Counted from the stretch's first letter, positions 35,701-44,838 are shown. The stretch is 64,000 bases of DNA from Pleodorina starrii (GCA_030267565.1 BRXU01000003.1:2650001-2714000), one strand, 5' to 3'. The notes: generated by a model not told the origin, from the letters alone. Numbers and translations: made by a program.

Positions 35701-37547
35701 ATGTCCCGGCCGCTGACGAAGGCAGTCTGCAGCGGGTCTATCAGGTAGTCCAGTGCCGGCTGTAGGCGATTGCTGACGGCCTTGCAGACAAGCTTGTAGT
35801 CGCATTGGAGCAGGGTGATGGGCCGGTAGCTGCTCAGGCTGGGCCGGGGCAGGCCTTTGCCTTTGTAGATGAGAGTGATGACCCCTTCGCGCCAGCTGAG
35901 CGGCAGGGAGTCGGCAGCTGCGGCCCCGGTCTCCACGGATCCCTGGGTGAAGGCTGCGTTGGCGGCGGCGAGCAGCAGCGGGCCCAGCAGCGGCCACAGC
36001 ACCCGGTACACCTCATAAGGCAGGCCGTCCGAGCCAGGGGCGGTGCCATTCAGACAGGACGACAGAGCAGCCGCAAGTTCGTCCAGCTGCAGCTCGCCGG
36101 CGGCTGGGGCTGCGTCGGCAGCTTCCCTGAGGGGCTGGGGGAGCCGGCGGTGGAGGTGCTGCAGGAGCTGGTCTTGGGCTGTCAGGTCCACCTGCTCCAC
36201 CCGGAACAGACCCGTGGGGCTGTCACTGCTGTACATGGCGTGGGCCGCGGCTGTGATAGCGGCGGCCGCACCCGGGTCACTGAGCGGAACCGGGAGGGGC
36301 TGACCCGGGACTGAGAGGTGGGTGACTGGCTCCCGGGTGCGCACCTCGCGTCCGAGCTGGTGGAACCAGCCGGTGCCCTTGTCGCCATGCTGCGTGTACG
36401 CGGCGTCCAGCGCTGCTGTGCGGCGGATGGCGGCCTGTTTGACTGCCGTGGTGAGCTGGCTGCAGGCCTGTGCTGCCAAGGCGCCGGCGTCGGGCCCGGG
36501 CATAGCATGCTGCATGGCTGCCAGGGCTGCACACGCAGCGTGTTTGGCCGCCCTCAGGCTGGCGGCCTGGTCCGTCAGGTGCTGTCTGTGGAGGGGATCG
36601 GCTGCACTGCGGAGGCGACCTTTCAGACATTCCCACACCTCACGTGGGTCAGCAGCGGCGTCTTGCTGCTGGACGGCCTGGATTGCCAGCTCCACTGCCG
36701 ACTGCAGGCGGGGCAGCAGGCTGGGGTGGTACAGCAGGTACGTGGGGAACGCCCAGCTGCTGCGGCCGAGGGTGGGGAGCCCTGGCAGCGCCAGCTCCAA
36801 GAGCACCCCATGATGATCCCCCGGGGCGCCTGGCACCACCCGAACAGCTGTCACGTACTGCTGCAGAGGTTGGCTAATGAGCCAGCGGTCCAGGCGTGCC
36901 ACCGGCGGTCGAGTTGGTGATGCCGGGTGAGTGAAGCCCCCCCCCACGCCGGAAGACAGCCAGGGGTCGACCAGATTGGCCCCGTGGACCAGGGCCTGCA
37001 GTGCAGGCCTCCCGCCGGCCCGATGGGCAGACGGTTGGGCCTCGTCACCCGCATGCAGGACGCAGTTAAGGTCCCCTCCAAGCAGAATGAGGCGGTCTGT
37101 CTCGAGGTATGGCTGCAGGCTTTGGAAGAACTCTGGGCGGCTGGCGGCCACCGACGGGGCGTAGATGCATAGGAGGCGTAGGCGAAGGTGGAGGACATCC
37201 CAGTCCCAGCAGCAGACACGGCCGGCAGTGTCCGAGGTGTACGGGTGCTGCACACAGCCCGGCAGGCTGATCCCTGGCCGCGCCAGGATGGCTGCCCCAC
37301 AGCTGAGGTCCGTCCCCGGGCTGTAACCCCATTTGCCCCGCCAGGGGGCCCCCGGGCCGCTGCCTCGTTGTAAAACTGACTGCAGTGCTGCTTTGCTGCC
37401 CAGTTTCGCCTCCTGTACGAAGGAGACATCCGGGTTGCCTGCGACCTGCTGCTGGTAGCAGAGCAGCCTGGAGGCTCGCGCCCGCCCAAGCCCATTGACG
37501 TTTACGGTCAGGAGCTTGAAGGTGGGCGCGGTCCCGTCGGTCCTCAT
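32715..37547 (-). CDS. LINE A ORF2: APE endonuclease - reverse transcriptase - zinc region
   Basis: 1610 residues from ATG at 37547. It nicks target DNA and reverse-transcribes the element RNA there. APE-type endonuclease (about 1-255): VNVNG (15-19), QEAK with E46, YAP (129-131), GGDLN (157-161), RLDR (218-221) and GDHH (243-246) in the place of the usual SDH. RT (about 500-760): GSDGLPYEVYR, SSYRPITLL, LDIEKAYDR (Asp643), NGLQQGSTLSP and HADD (Asp750, Asp751; HADD where YADD or FADD is usual). The C-terminal part has WRLHHGRLPCG, then CSAPSC and HVFLEC, a zf-RVT-like finger, then a Pro/Ala-rich end. The frame is open 576 nt upstream within ORF1, but the ATG overlapping the ORF1 stop is chosen because endonuclease homology begins just after it. 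No stop or frameshift. Confidence 0.93.
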   Translation of the reverse strand: MRTDGTAPTFKLLTVNVNGLGRARASRLLCYQQQVAGNPDVSFVQEAKLGSKAALQSVLQRGSGPGAPWRGKWGYSPGTDLSCGAAILARPGISLPGCVQHPYTSDTAGRVCCWDWDVLHLRLRLLCIYAPSVAASRPEFFQSLQPYLETDRLILLGGDLNCVLHAGDEAQPSAHRAGGRPALQALVHGANLVDPWLSSGVGGGFTHPASPTRPPVARLDRWLISQPLQQYVTAVRVVPGAPGDHHGVLLELALPGLPTLGRSSWAFPTYLLYHPSLLPRLQSAVELAIQAVQQQDAAADPREVWECLKGRLRSAADPLHRQHLTDQAASLRAAKHAACAALAAMQHAMPGPDAGALAAQACSQLTTAVKQAAIRRTAALDAAYTQHGDKGTGWFHQLGREVRTREPVTHLSVPGQPLPVPLSDPGAAAAITAAAHAMYSSDSPTGLFRVEQVDLTAQDQLLQHLHRRLPQPLREAADAAPAAGELQLDELAAALSSCLNGTAPGSDGLPYEVYRVLWPLLGPLLLAAANAAFTQGSVETGAAAADSLPLSWREGVITLIYKGKGLPRPSLSSYRPITLLQCDYKLVCKAVSNRLQPALDYLIDPLQTAFVSGRDIRDNTLYHLALAEWVRHSQQPAALIILDIEKAYDRVHRPWLYRVAEAMGFGQHTQRWLRLLTSDGSCRVVVNGHQSAPFPVRNGLQQGSTLSPVLWVMQLEPLTSYLHHLRSTNALRTPTLPNNVPAPPVTHHADDTVLTVSNVDRDGEVATAAVQLFCRASNARVNASKGKGMVLGTHEPVVGPNAATGASFPTPGEEPPRHLGIPLTLDPAEAARLCYTSRIQRVQRLGHVWRRHGLSLVGRVHVAKQVLGNTLAYHLSIIRPTPPQLAALRKHIDGFVAWSLLEEDASLVCHGRALLKPGPEIACQDHDCGGVGHLDLDAFMVALHAKPLAQLAQPGQQPWKQIMRGLLDEYRPDGTTGWGWVYGTAEPPPSLPTFIASLVQSYRSSLPTRLAYPETTDARAILHEPLFFNAALRDPATDQPFTPPAGTAHLGPRTLAELRAASPMTQHEPLMQAVLGAIPTDWRRLLPADPLDPELPPAPDWLLSPDGSRVSSPTGVLWAVLPNGRLVPPDSEQAGAAGDADWPAACVLPGRKPRRHWTLEDHQRYSEAPPAQRASSWPVEYQLLGLWDSVQCYPLSHGHGTLPLIHYTVSEVRHCLTARGHSWGRDQDTEPLMPAAWPEQPHSQLQQQEARWHQHWLAQQAPSRSRWFAMNPTPSPGWMRPRSSPPSLPSAAASPVSQPSSRHAAPHQQDPGAAAGPSAPAGPAPEADPAADGPAGMSPLDRRRAWQRLWDCPASNRAKALAWRLHHGRLPCGVYLASKGQPQRAHCSAPSCSVDGNLHVASLTHVFLECGAYTAARVWLAELWATVSGAADLPFRQPAVLLGDWPGGWPAYPTSPGLQLLWAALRATWLWAVWGHYHRAEPDDHPSATVVGCVIGELQRLMRAHFSMAALSEDTLAGLPRGHITAQLKPGRLDAFEASWAHEGVLCSVQRVAGSSPRLQVHLSRVAPVPAPQAPAGGAQAAQQVSPSGSAISAQPSQAAAQLTGQPGPS

Positions 37548-40048
37548 GGCTGCGCGCCACGCGCCGCCCGTCGGGAGGGGCGGCCGTCGTGGCGGGCGAT
37601 TTGGGTTCGGGCCTGCTGCAGTTGGCCCAGAGCAGCGACAATGAAGGAGTGCACGTGCCCGGGGGTGGGGTGCAGGCCCGGCAGGAATGGGGCCAGGGAG
37701 CGCAGATGGTCGTGGTAGACCTTCAGAAATGCGCCGGCAGAGCTGCGATTGCCGGTCTGAGCTTGGAGGGCGGGCTCCAGGGCGGATTGGGCCGCTGCCA
37801 GCACCTCGGGCTGCACATGCGGGCACCGTGGGGACAGATAGCTGTGGTTCTCGCGCAGGAGGAGGGCGTCCAGTTCCATTGCGCCGAGGGGCGCTGGGGG
37901 TGACAGGTCCAGCTGGTGCAGTGCCCGGCGGCAGAAGGCGACCACGACGGGGCGGGGATCGACGAGCTCCGGAGACTCCAGTCGGGGGTGGTGGCGGATG
38001 AAGAGCTTTCGCAGAACCGCCTGGAAGGCGATGGACGAGCAGGCGGGGTGGGGGCATGCCGCGAAGTAGTCCACGAACTGGTCGTGGTACCCAGCCGCAA
38101 GGGTGTCTGCGGGGGGGACCCACTGGCTGGGCGTGGCTGTGATCAAGCTAGCGGCCCGCAGCACGTCGAGCTCCGCGGTCGGCAGTCCCAGGCCCGGGGC
38201 AGTGCTGGGGCCCGGCGGGGGCTGGTGTGGAGGGCTGGCGGCCTGCGCTGTGGGGCTGTGGGCGGCCAGCTGGGGTGGCGGGCCGTGAGCTGCCCAGCCG
38301 GGGCTGGGCGTCAGCTGGGGGGGCAGCTCGGGCCCCCCGTCCCCCCCGGGGCCGTGGTGGCCAGCCGTGCCTGTGGGTGGAGCCTGGGGCGGTGGCTGGG
38401 TCAGCGTGGGCCCGCCCCTGGCCGAGGTGGGGTCGAGGGGCTGGTGGTGGCGGGTGAAGGCGTCCGGTTGTCGCCACCACCGCCCGGTGCTGCCGGCCTG
38501 GGGAGATGTGGGGGCTCTGGAGGGGCCCTGCTGCTCCTGGTGGGGGGTCCCACTGGGGCTGCCCTGGTGGGCCCCTGGGGGGGCCGCCAGCGTGGCCGGC
38601 TCAGCCGCGGGAGGGGAGAAGGTGCCGCCGATGGGAGTGGAGTCGGGGCCCCAGCCCTGGGGGTTGGCGCCAACCCCGGCCCGGGGGTATGGGGACAGAC
38701 GCCGGTTCTGCGCATCCTGGATGGTCCGCAACACAGCTGGGAGGCTGTTGGGGCCGTCCGGGGCCTCCACCAGCTGGGGTCGGCGCCACCATGCCTGGCC
38801 ATCAGCCATCCCAGGGGAGGAAGGGCTGAGGGCAGCCGAGGCAGGGCTGGGGGCTGGGGGCCCTGATCCCGCCGTGGAGGGGGTGGGTGGGCCAGAGGGG
38901 TGGGCCGCCGGCGGCCGGGGAGCCTGGGCTGGTGCGGGCAGGGGGCCCGGGCTGCCGCCTGCTGCCATCACAGCCACCCCCACGGCAGCCGGCCTCCCGA
39001 GGGCCGGGGCGGCTGTTGGTGCGGTCTCGGCGGCTGGGTGAGTGCCGTCCCCTGCTGCTGGTGCGCCGGGCGCCGCCTGCACCGCTGGTGGGGGCCCTGC
39101 GGCGGGCGCTGGTGGTGGTTCGGCCGCGGGAGCTGCTGGTGAGTCGGTCACTGGCGCGTCCCTCATGTCGAACACGGAGATGCGGACAGTGAGCTGGTCG
39201 ATCAAGAACGACCGAGGGAGGGAGAGGAGGTTGGGGTCCGACGGCGGAGCGGCCACGAAGGCGACCAGGTGGGATGCATCAGGCAGGGCGCCTGGCGTAC
39301 CGGAGCGGGTCATGCCGTCGCCCAGGACTTCCCCCACAACCAGGTCCTGCCCTTGGGAGGGGGTAGCTGCCAGGCCTGCACAGCTAAGCAAGGCCCCCGT
39401 GACCCCTTCGAGGGCATAAGTGCCGGGGAGCCCTTTGATGAGGAGCTTGTGGCTGTGCGGTCGGGCCAGGTTGTAGTACGGCTGCACCGCGACTTCGATG
39501 GTCGTCCCCTGGAAATCGACTGGTAACGAGGACCGTCGGAGGAATGCCCCCGCCGCGTTCTCTGCTCGCAGGCCGGGTGCTGGGTTCAGCACCACCCCCC
39601 GGTGGCGCCCTTGGCCGAGGAGGTTGATGCTGACGAAAGTGCCTGGGCTGGCGTTCATGGCGGCCTGGACGGCTGCATTGCACCACGCTTCCCACACCGC
39701 TTCATCGGCCGCCTCCCGGGGGGCGGCGGCCCCTAACATCAGCTTGGGGGCCACCCGGCGGTCGCCGGTGTGCAGCTCAGAGGACAGGGCAGTCCCTGGA
39801 AGCTCCCGCTGGACCTCAGCACGCCAGGCTGGCAGCTGCTGGGCGGGGGCGAGCTCCCATGAGGTGGTGGCGCCCCCCGGGGCCTGCTTGTGAGCCCGGA
39901 CTGAAGCTGGCAGGCTGGCCGTGAGGGAGGCCGCATACCGAGCGGACCGGGGGAGCTGACCGGTGGAGGCCGCACAGCGTGGGGGACCCTGGGGGGCGGC
40001 GTGCAAAGCTGCCACCGGCAGTCTGCGAGGCCGTGGGCCAACAAACAT
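37544..40048 (-). CDS. LINE A ORF1: RNA-binding/chaperone-type protein (inferred)
   Basis: 834 residues, TGA at 37544-37546 overlapping the ORF2 ATG (ATGA). The N-terminal third has an alternating folded region (TFVSINLLGQGRHRGVVLN, HSHKLLIKGLPGTYALEG, LIDQLTVRISVFDMRD) that could be an RRM-like fold. A long Pro/Ala/Gly/Thr-rich middle follows (about 310-620), then a more ordered C-terminal part (VDYFAACPHPACSSIAFQ, FCRRALHQLDL). No CCHC knuckle seen. By position it is the LINE ORF1 nucleic-acid-binding protein; that role is inferred. The start is tentative: the frame continues upstream into a CAG-rich, Gln-coding tract. Confidence 0.8.
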   Translation of the reverse strand: MFVGPRPRRLPVAALHAAPQGPPRCAASTGQLPRSARYAASLTASLPASVRAHKQAPGGATTSWELAPAQQLPAWRAEVQRELPGTALSSELHTGDRRVAPKLMLGAAAPREAADEAVWEAWCNAAVQAAMNASPGTFVSINLLGQGRHRGVVLNPAPGLRAENAAGAFLRRSSLPVDFQGTTIEVAVQPYYNLARPHSHKLLIKGLPGTYALEGVTGALLSCAGLAATPSQGQDLVVGEVLGDGMTRSGTPGALPDASHLVAFVAAPPSDPNLLSLPRSFLIDQLTVRISVFDMRDAPVTDSPAAPAAEPPPAPAAGPPPAVQAAPGAPAAGDGTHPAAETAPTAAPALGRPAAVGVAVMAAGGSPGPLPAPAQAPRPPAAHPSGPPTPSTAGSGPPAPSPASAALSPSSPGMADGQAWWRRPQLVEAPDGPNSLPAVLRTIQDAQNRRLSPYPRAGVGANPQGWGPDSTPIGGTFSPPAAEPATLAAPPGAHQGSPSGTPHQEQQGPSRAPTSPQAGSTGRWWRQPDAFTRHHQPLDPTSARGGPTLTQPPPQAPPTGTAGHHGPGGDGGPELPPQLTPSPGWAAHGPPPQLAAHSPTAQAASPPHQPPPGPSTAPGLGLPTAELDVLRAASLITATPSQWVPPADTLAAGYHDQFVDYFAACPHPACSSIAFQAVLRKLFIRHHPRLESPELVDPRPVVVAFCRRALHQLDLSPPAPLGAMELDALLLRENHSYLSPRCPHVQPEVLAAAQSALEPALQAQTGNRSSAGAFLKVYHDHLRSLAPFLPGLHPTPGHVHSFIVAALGQLQQARTQIARHDGRPSRRAARGAQP

Positions 40049-40143
40049 GAGGGCGGGCTGTTGCTGATGCTGTTGCTGATGCTGAACTGGCTGTTGCTGC
40101 TGCTGCGGCGTGCTGATGTTGATACTGCTGTTGCTGGTGTTGC

Positions 40144-40178
<35 letters not shown>

Positions 40179-41150
40179 GTTCTGCTGCTGAAGCTGCTGC
40201 TGTAGAGCCCCCAACTCTGCTGCTAGGGGCCCGTCCCAGGAGAGCAGGCGGGGGACTTGCACTCCTCCCTGCCTGCACCCTGGCTCTGCGGGAGCTCCTC
40301 GAGCGCCTGAGGCCGTCTGGTCGGTCTGTACTGAGCTGCAGAGCAGCTGAGCTGGACAGGGCAGCAAGGGCACACCGCACAGGCAAAGCACCCCACCTGC
40401 ACCCCGAAGCCCACCCCTGCACCCACAGGGCACCCCAGGCACGAAGCAGCACCCACCTACACAACAAGAGCAAGCCTCACCCCACCGAGGACAAGCCACC
40501 CAAAGCAGGCAGAGGAAGAACCCCTCGCCGGGCAGCCAAGACACCCACCAACGGAAGAAACCAACCCCGCACGGAAGAAACCAACCCCTGGCCCTGCCAG
40601 AAACCGACCGCCAGGCCTGAAGATGTCAAAGGAAACTCCACAGGCCGCTAGGCTCCAAGCGCGGGCTCCACGGAAGTCGTCCAGCACCACAGCTCCACGA
40701 TGTCGTCCACCACGAGCGACCGGAAGGCCAACCGCGCAAGACGCCCGAGAAAACGTCGCTAAAAAGAGGCTTAGCTGCAAGCTTTCGCAGCGCCGGCTTG
40801 GCGCCGCGTCAGGCTGGAAGCACGAGGATGATTGCTGCGCTCGCCGAGGGCGCACTCCGAGAAGACGCGCAATCCGCACGCCCAGTTCCACGAAAAGAAG
40901 AAGGAGAAGAACAAAGAGAGTAGGCGTGCTGTGCGCCCTGATTGGAGCGCCGAGTCCTGGAGTCGCCGGTCCGATGGCGGCTGCGGCGACAAGAGAGAAA
41001 ACCGCCTCTGCCGCAGGTCGCGCCGCTGAAGCAACCAAACGAAAAGAAGCAAAATGTCCTAAAGGAAAGCGGGAAGCGCGCAGCCTGTTGTTGAAGTTGC
41101 AGGTGCTGAGTGAGGCATTGCCAGCAAACAAATGTCGACGAGGTGTTGGA
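40049..41150 (-). other. Presumed LINE A 5'UTR / promoter region
   Basis: Contains a long CTG/CAG tract (40060-40205) and then mixed sequence up to the heptamer satellite. A 224-codon minus-strand open frame (41131-40457) shows no recognisable domain. Only one copy extends here, so the true LINE 5' end cannot be set by comparison. Confidence 0.45.
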
Positions 41151-41160
41151 GCTTATAGCT

Positions 41161-41272
41161 ATAAGCTATAAGCTATAAGCTATAAGCTATAAGCTATAAG
41201 CTATAAGCTATAAGCTATAAGCTATAAGCTATAAGCTATAAGCTATAAGCTATAAGCTATAAGCTATAAGCT
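41161..41272. repeat. (ATAAGCT)16 heptamer satellite
   Basis: Sixteen perfect tandem 7-bp units, preceded by GCTTATAGCT, which makes the left edge palindromic. It separates LINE A from the recombinase retroelement. Confidence 0.97.
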
Positions 41273-41383
41273 ATGAAGACGGGTAACCGACTGCGCTATC
41301 TGCCGCGGGGCGGTGTAATGGGCAGAAGACGCAGCGGAAACCTGTCAGTACTGACTAAATGAACTCGCGAAATTGCTCTTTCC

Positions 41384-41521
41384 GTCGCGCTCAGCGCGAC
41401 TTGCACTTCGCTCTCACCGGTACGGCCAGGCCGTACCGCCAACGAACAGCCGAGAACGCTCTCGGCAAATACACAGAAAACCTTGGTTTTCTTCGTTTCA
41501 CTCAGAAAACCTTCAGTTTTC
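41384..41521. repeat. Cluster of five short perfect hairpins
   Basis: GTCGCGC-TCA-GCGCGAC (41384-41400); CGGTACGGCC-A-GGCCGTACCG (41418-41438); GCCGAGA-ACGC-TCTCGGC (41449-41466); AGAAAACC-TT-GGTTTTCT (41475-41492); GAAAAC-CTTCA-GTTTTC (41505-41521). All stems are perfect. Confidence 0.9.
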
Positions 41522-41718
41522 ATGAGTAGTTGCCTTACCGCTTGAAGACGGGGATGGAGTCGGGTACCTGCGAGCAGAAGAGTATGCTTGCTTCCGTGGG
41601 AGGAGGCGAGCCTGGTAACCGATACTTCAATAATCGCCGCAGGGGCAAGCGGAGAGGGAAACAGCCTCGCTCCATGATTACATGTTGGGGTGGGAGAGAG
41701 GGGAGGCGCGGGGTCCCG

Positions 41719-42759
41719 CTAGTACCCCAGGGCCTTCGATACCTTGAGCTTCGTGCCTACGCTATCGGCCAGGTATACCAGCATGGCCTCACGTGACCGC
41801 CAGCCCCCGTGGGCTTGAAATAACCGCTCATCCACACCCTGCTCGGCAGCCGCCGTCGCGCCACCCGACCGTAAGCTGTGCAGGCCAAACATGGCCTGCG
41901 CTTCCCCGTGCGTGACACCCATCACCTTCGCCACGGCTTTCAGCACGTGATACCGTGCCTGCGAATAGCCGATCGCGCGCCCATCCAGCGCCGAGGTCTT
42001 CCCGGCGCGGGCGGCTTGACCGTTAAAACCCTGAAAAAGCGGCTGGTTAGCCTGCAGGCCCGACAGCTTCAGGTACCTCTCCAGAAGGCCCACCGGGCAG
42101 GCCACGCTCTCACCCCGAGCAATGTGCACCACGTTACCTTCCCGGAACTGGTCATTCTTGCGCTTGGCAATAAAGACGGCTGCATGCGTAGCGTGCAACT
42201 GCACGTCTCGCACTAGCAACCCTGCCGCGTCATCGTACCGGAAGAAGCCAGCGAAACACAGGGCCGTGTACGCTGCGAGCATGACGCTCCACACGGGGGC
42301 GCCAGCAAAGGCCAACAACCGGACAACTGACACGATTGCCTCGAGGGTCAGGGGCTCCTTACGATTCACCACGGCTGTCCCTAGTGAGCGCTTGGCCGCC
42401 GCCCGCACCGCCTTGCAAAAGGGGTGCTTCGTCGGGTTCGTCCCGTCACACGCCAAGTCGTGCTGCATGAAAATCGCAGCACTTGCCAGCTTCACGGTAG
42501 CGTAGCTCGAGGCCGATTTGGCCACCGTTGTTAAATACATGCCCACCACGACTGGGCTTGCCGGTAGGCAGCTGTAACCGCCCGCGCGGCACCAAGCCTT
42601 AAAACTCTCCCACGGGTTCGCGTACACCTTCTTCGTGGAGACCGCCCTCGACGACGCGGCAAACGCCTGACTTTCCGCCAGTAGCTCCCGGTGATTTGGC
42701 GCCACCAGCTTTCCCGCTCGCTCCCAGAAGGACGCGGCAAAGGCGTCTGAGCGGCACAA
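41719..42759 (-). CDS. Tyrosine recombinase of DIRS/PAT-like element
   Basis: 346 residues. It would integrate the circular cDNA of the element by site-specific strand exchange, without an endonuclease-made TSD. N-terminal SAM-like core-binding region (about 40-130: STKKVYANPWESFKAWC). Catalytic set: Arg174 (AGFFRYDD), Lys200/201 (AKRKND), His294 and Arg297 (GLHSLRSGGATAAA), His317 (AHGGW) and nucleophile Tyr329 (MLVYLADS). All are in canonical order and spacing; length is normal for the family. It starts 46 nt after the RT stop. The frame is intact, so it may be functional or recently so. Confidence 0.92.
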   Translation of the reverse strand: MCRSDAFAASFWERAGKLVAPNHRELLAESQAFAASSRAVSTKKVYANPWESFKAWCRAGGYSCLPASPVVVGMYLTTVAKSASSYATVKLASAAIFMQHDLACDGTNPTKHPFCKAVRAAAKRSLGTAVVNRKEPLTLEAIVSVVRLLAFAGAPVWSVMLAAYTALCFAGFFRYDDAAGLLVRDVQLHATHAAVFIAKRKNDQFREGNVVHIARGESVACPVGLLERYLKLSGLQANQPLFQGFNGQAARAGKTSALDGRAIGYSQARYHVLKAVAKVMGVTHGEAQAMFGLHSLRSGGATAAAEQGVDERLFQAHGGWRSREAMLVYLADSVGTKLKVSKALGY

Positions 42760-42804
42760 CGCATGGGCAGAAGGGGGTACGCCCGGGCCCCTGTCAGTTC
42801 AACT

Positions 42805-44838
42805 CTACTTGCAAGGGGTTGCCAACGGGGCGCGCCATCGCCACCGGCCCTCAAAGGAGACCCGCACCGCCCACACCCGCCACCTGGGGGCCCCAACCCC
42901 ATACTCATTCGCAGCGGTTTCTCCCGGCAGGAACAGATCCCGTTGCTGATGTGGCAATTCCACGCACGCTGTGACACACTGCGCGAACTCGCCCTCACGG
43001 GGGCACAGCACCGGCCACCACACCGCCGACTTCCAGACTGGTAGAACGACCGTACCAGTTGCCGCCTGGCTCTTCATAAACTCCAGCACTCTGCCCACCA
43101 AAGCAAACGGTGGGTTACACCAGTTGTTTTCTTTCCCCCACATTTGCGAGAAGCAGTTCACTGCCTCTGCGCCGGGGCACCGGTACAAGGAGTTGAACCG
43201 CTTTAGCTGGGCGTTCCCGGCCGACGCAAATCGGTCCACCGTGTGTGGGCCCCACTTTCGGTCGAGGACCCCAAACCAGACTGGGTTCAGCTTCCAGTCA
43301 TCCCCGTCCTTCAGCTTGCTGAAGTAGTCAGCAACCTCATTTAACTCACGAGGGATCCACGACACGCTCAACTGCACCTGGTGCTCCTTGCACCACCAGA
43401 AAATCTTCAGCGCCCACTCCTGCAAATGTGCCTTCCGGCTGCCGTGATCAACGATACGCTCCGCATTCTGGCTATCCGTCAGCAGATGCACTCGCCGCCC
43501 ATTCAGCTCATCCTTGAGGGACTCAAGAGAGAAGAAGATAGCAGCCAGCTCACGGTTACCCGACGACGTGCGACGCATGTCCCCAGACAAGTAACCTCGC
43601 GCGACCAGGTGCACCGTGCGCAACCCGGGGCCCGACACAACACCCGCCCAGCCGGTGGCGCTGGCGTCGGTGTTAACCTCGAGCGTGTTGACTTCCGGGG
43701 GCCGCCGGATCGGGCTCGTCAGCCGCTCCCGGTCCAGCGACTGCCAGAAGCGCAGCTCTTCTCGTACCGCCGGGGTAACCGTGACCTCACTCGACCATCC
43801 CCAACGGTCGGGCAGTAGGGCAGTCGATGCCCGCGTGAAGAGACGCCCCAAGCGCCCTATAACGACGTACATGCTCACAGCGTGCCCCACGACACGAGCC
43901 AGGGTCCTGGCCGGGATGCTAGGCCGTGCCAAGGCCTCATCCACCGCCCTCTGGAAGGACTCCCAACGGTCTTGCGGGATAGCGAACACCCCTTTCGCGC
44001 TATCGACCAAATACCCCAGACAGCGCACCACCGATGTGGGCGACAGCACGCTCTTTTCTTTATTCAGGGCGACACCCGCCCGCTCAAATTCGCGGACAAT
44101 CTCGTCTCGCCGCTTAGAGGCCGTGGCGCGATCTGGCCCCAACAAGAACAGAAAGTCGTCTAGATAGTTGATAAGGCGAAAACCCTTGCCCCTCAGGTAC
44201 GCTGAAAACTCCCGCATAAGTTTCGAGAATGCCCACGGGGCGGACACAAGCCCGAAGGGCAATACGGTAAACACGTAAAACCGGCCATCCCATTCGAAGC
44301 CTAGGTAATCGCAGGCGTCTTCGCGCATTCGGAGCTGCCAATAGGAGTTAGTAAGGTCGGCGCTAATAAGCAAGTCGTTCGGCTGGAAGATTTGCTCCAA
44401 ATCAGTCAGCTTCTCGAATTTGAACTTGGGGCAGTATACGTACTGATTGACGTACCGCAAGTCAAGGAGGAGGCGGAATTTGCCAGGCTGCCGGGGCTTC
44501 GGTATCGCATTTAACGGGTTAACGACTCGTGGGCGCGCGCTAACCTGCCGTACGGCCCCTGCTGCCAGAAGCGCCTCGACAGATTCGGTGACGAAGGCAC
44601 GCTGCTCCAGCGCCCCTTGGTGGTTTCGCATGACCTTCGGTGGCGGTGTGACACCCGCCTGTTTCCACCACAACGGGAACCCTTGCTGCACCCATTGCTT
44701 TGTCCACGAGCTGGAGCAGACCGAAAGCCACCAGCTGGCGTTCACATTGATGTTGCCGGACGCGGCAGGCGGCGCGGCGCCTTGAACGACGTCACCACCC
44801 TCCCGGGACTCGGCCCAATCTGAACGCACGTTACACAA
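42805..44838 (-). CDS. Reverse transcriptase / RNase H of DIRS/PAT-like element
   Basis: 677 residues from the first Met; the real start may be further upstream. RT: RLLLDLRYVNQ (122-132), SADLTNSYWQ with Asp161, LPFGLVSAPWAF (193-204) and YLDDF (225-229, catalytic Asp227, Asp228). RNase H: NTDASATGWAG (Asp391), NRELAA (Glu430), LLTDSQNAE (Asp455), and PRELNEVADYFSK. A C-terminal block typical of DIRS-type polyproteins follows (VDRFASAGNAQLKRFNS, CFSQMWGKENNWCNPPFAL). No stop or frameshift inside. Confidence 0.92.
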   Translation of the reverse strand: MCNVRSDWAESREGGDVVQGAAPPAASGNINVNASWWLSVCSSSWTKQWVQQGFPLWWKQAGVTPPPKVMRNHQGALEQRAFVTESVEALLAAGAVRQVSARPRVVNPLNAIPKPRQPGKFRLLLDLRYVNQYVYCPKFKFEKLTDLEQIFQPNDLLISADLTNSYWQLRMREDACDYLGFEWDGRFYVFTVLPFGLVSAPWAFSKLMREFSAYLRGKGFRLINYLDDFLFLLGPDRATASKRRDEIVREFERAGVALNKEKSVLSPTSVVRCLGYLVDSAKGVFAIPQDRWESFQRAVDEALARPSIPARTLARVVGHAVSMYVVIGRLGRLFTRASTALLPDRWGWSSEVTVTPAVREELRFWQSLDRERLTSPIRRPPEVNTLEVNTDASATGWAGVVSGPGLRTVHLVARGYLSGDMRRTSSGNRELAAIFFSLESLKDELNGRRVHLLTDSQNAERIVDHGSRKAHLQEWALKIFWWCKEHQVQLSVSWIPRELNEVADYFSKLKDGDDWKLNPVWFGVLDRKWGPHTVDRFASAGNAQLKRFNSLYRCPGAEAVNCFSQMWGKENNWCNPPFALVGRVLEFMKSQAATGTVVLPVWKSAVWWPVLCPREGEFAQCVTACVELPHQQRDLFLPGETAANEYGVGAPRWRVWAVRVSFEGRWRWRAPLATPCK

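Larger units (their letters stand above)
31242..41150 (-). mobile_element. LINE A, structurally complete copy
   Basis: L1-type non-LTR retrotransposon: presumed 5'UTR (41150-40049, limit not defined), ORF1 (40048-37544), ORF2 (37547-32715), 3'UTR (32714-31262) and a 20-nt tail seen as poly(T) 31242-31261. Neither ORF has a stop or frameshift, so this copy could be active. RVAGSS variant, shared with cp2 and C3. Confidence 0.9.

Noticed and set aside
40060..40205. Poly-Gln/poly-Ala protein-coding gene upstream of ORF1
   Set aside because: The CAG tract is open in all frames by composition. At most it extends ORF1; nothing supports a separate gene.
41161..41272. CRISPR array
   Set aside because: A simple 7-bp tandem repeat without spacers, in eukaryotic DNA.
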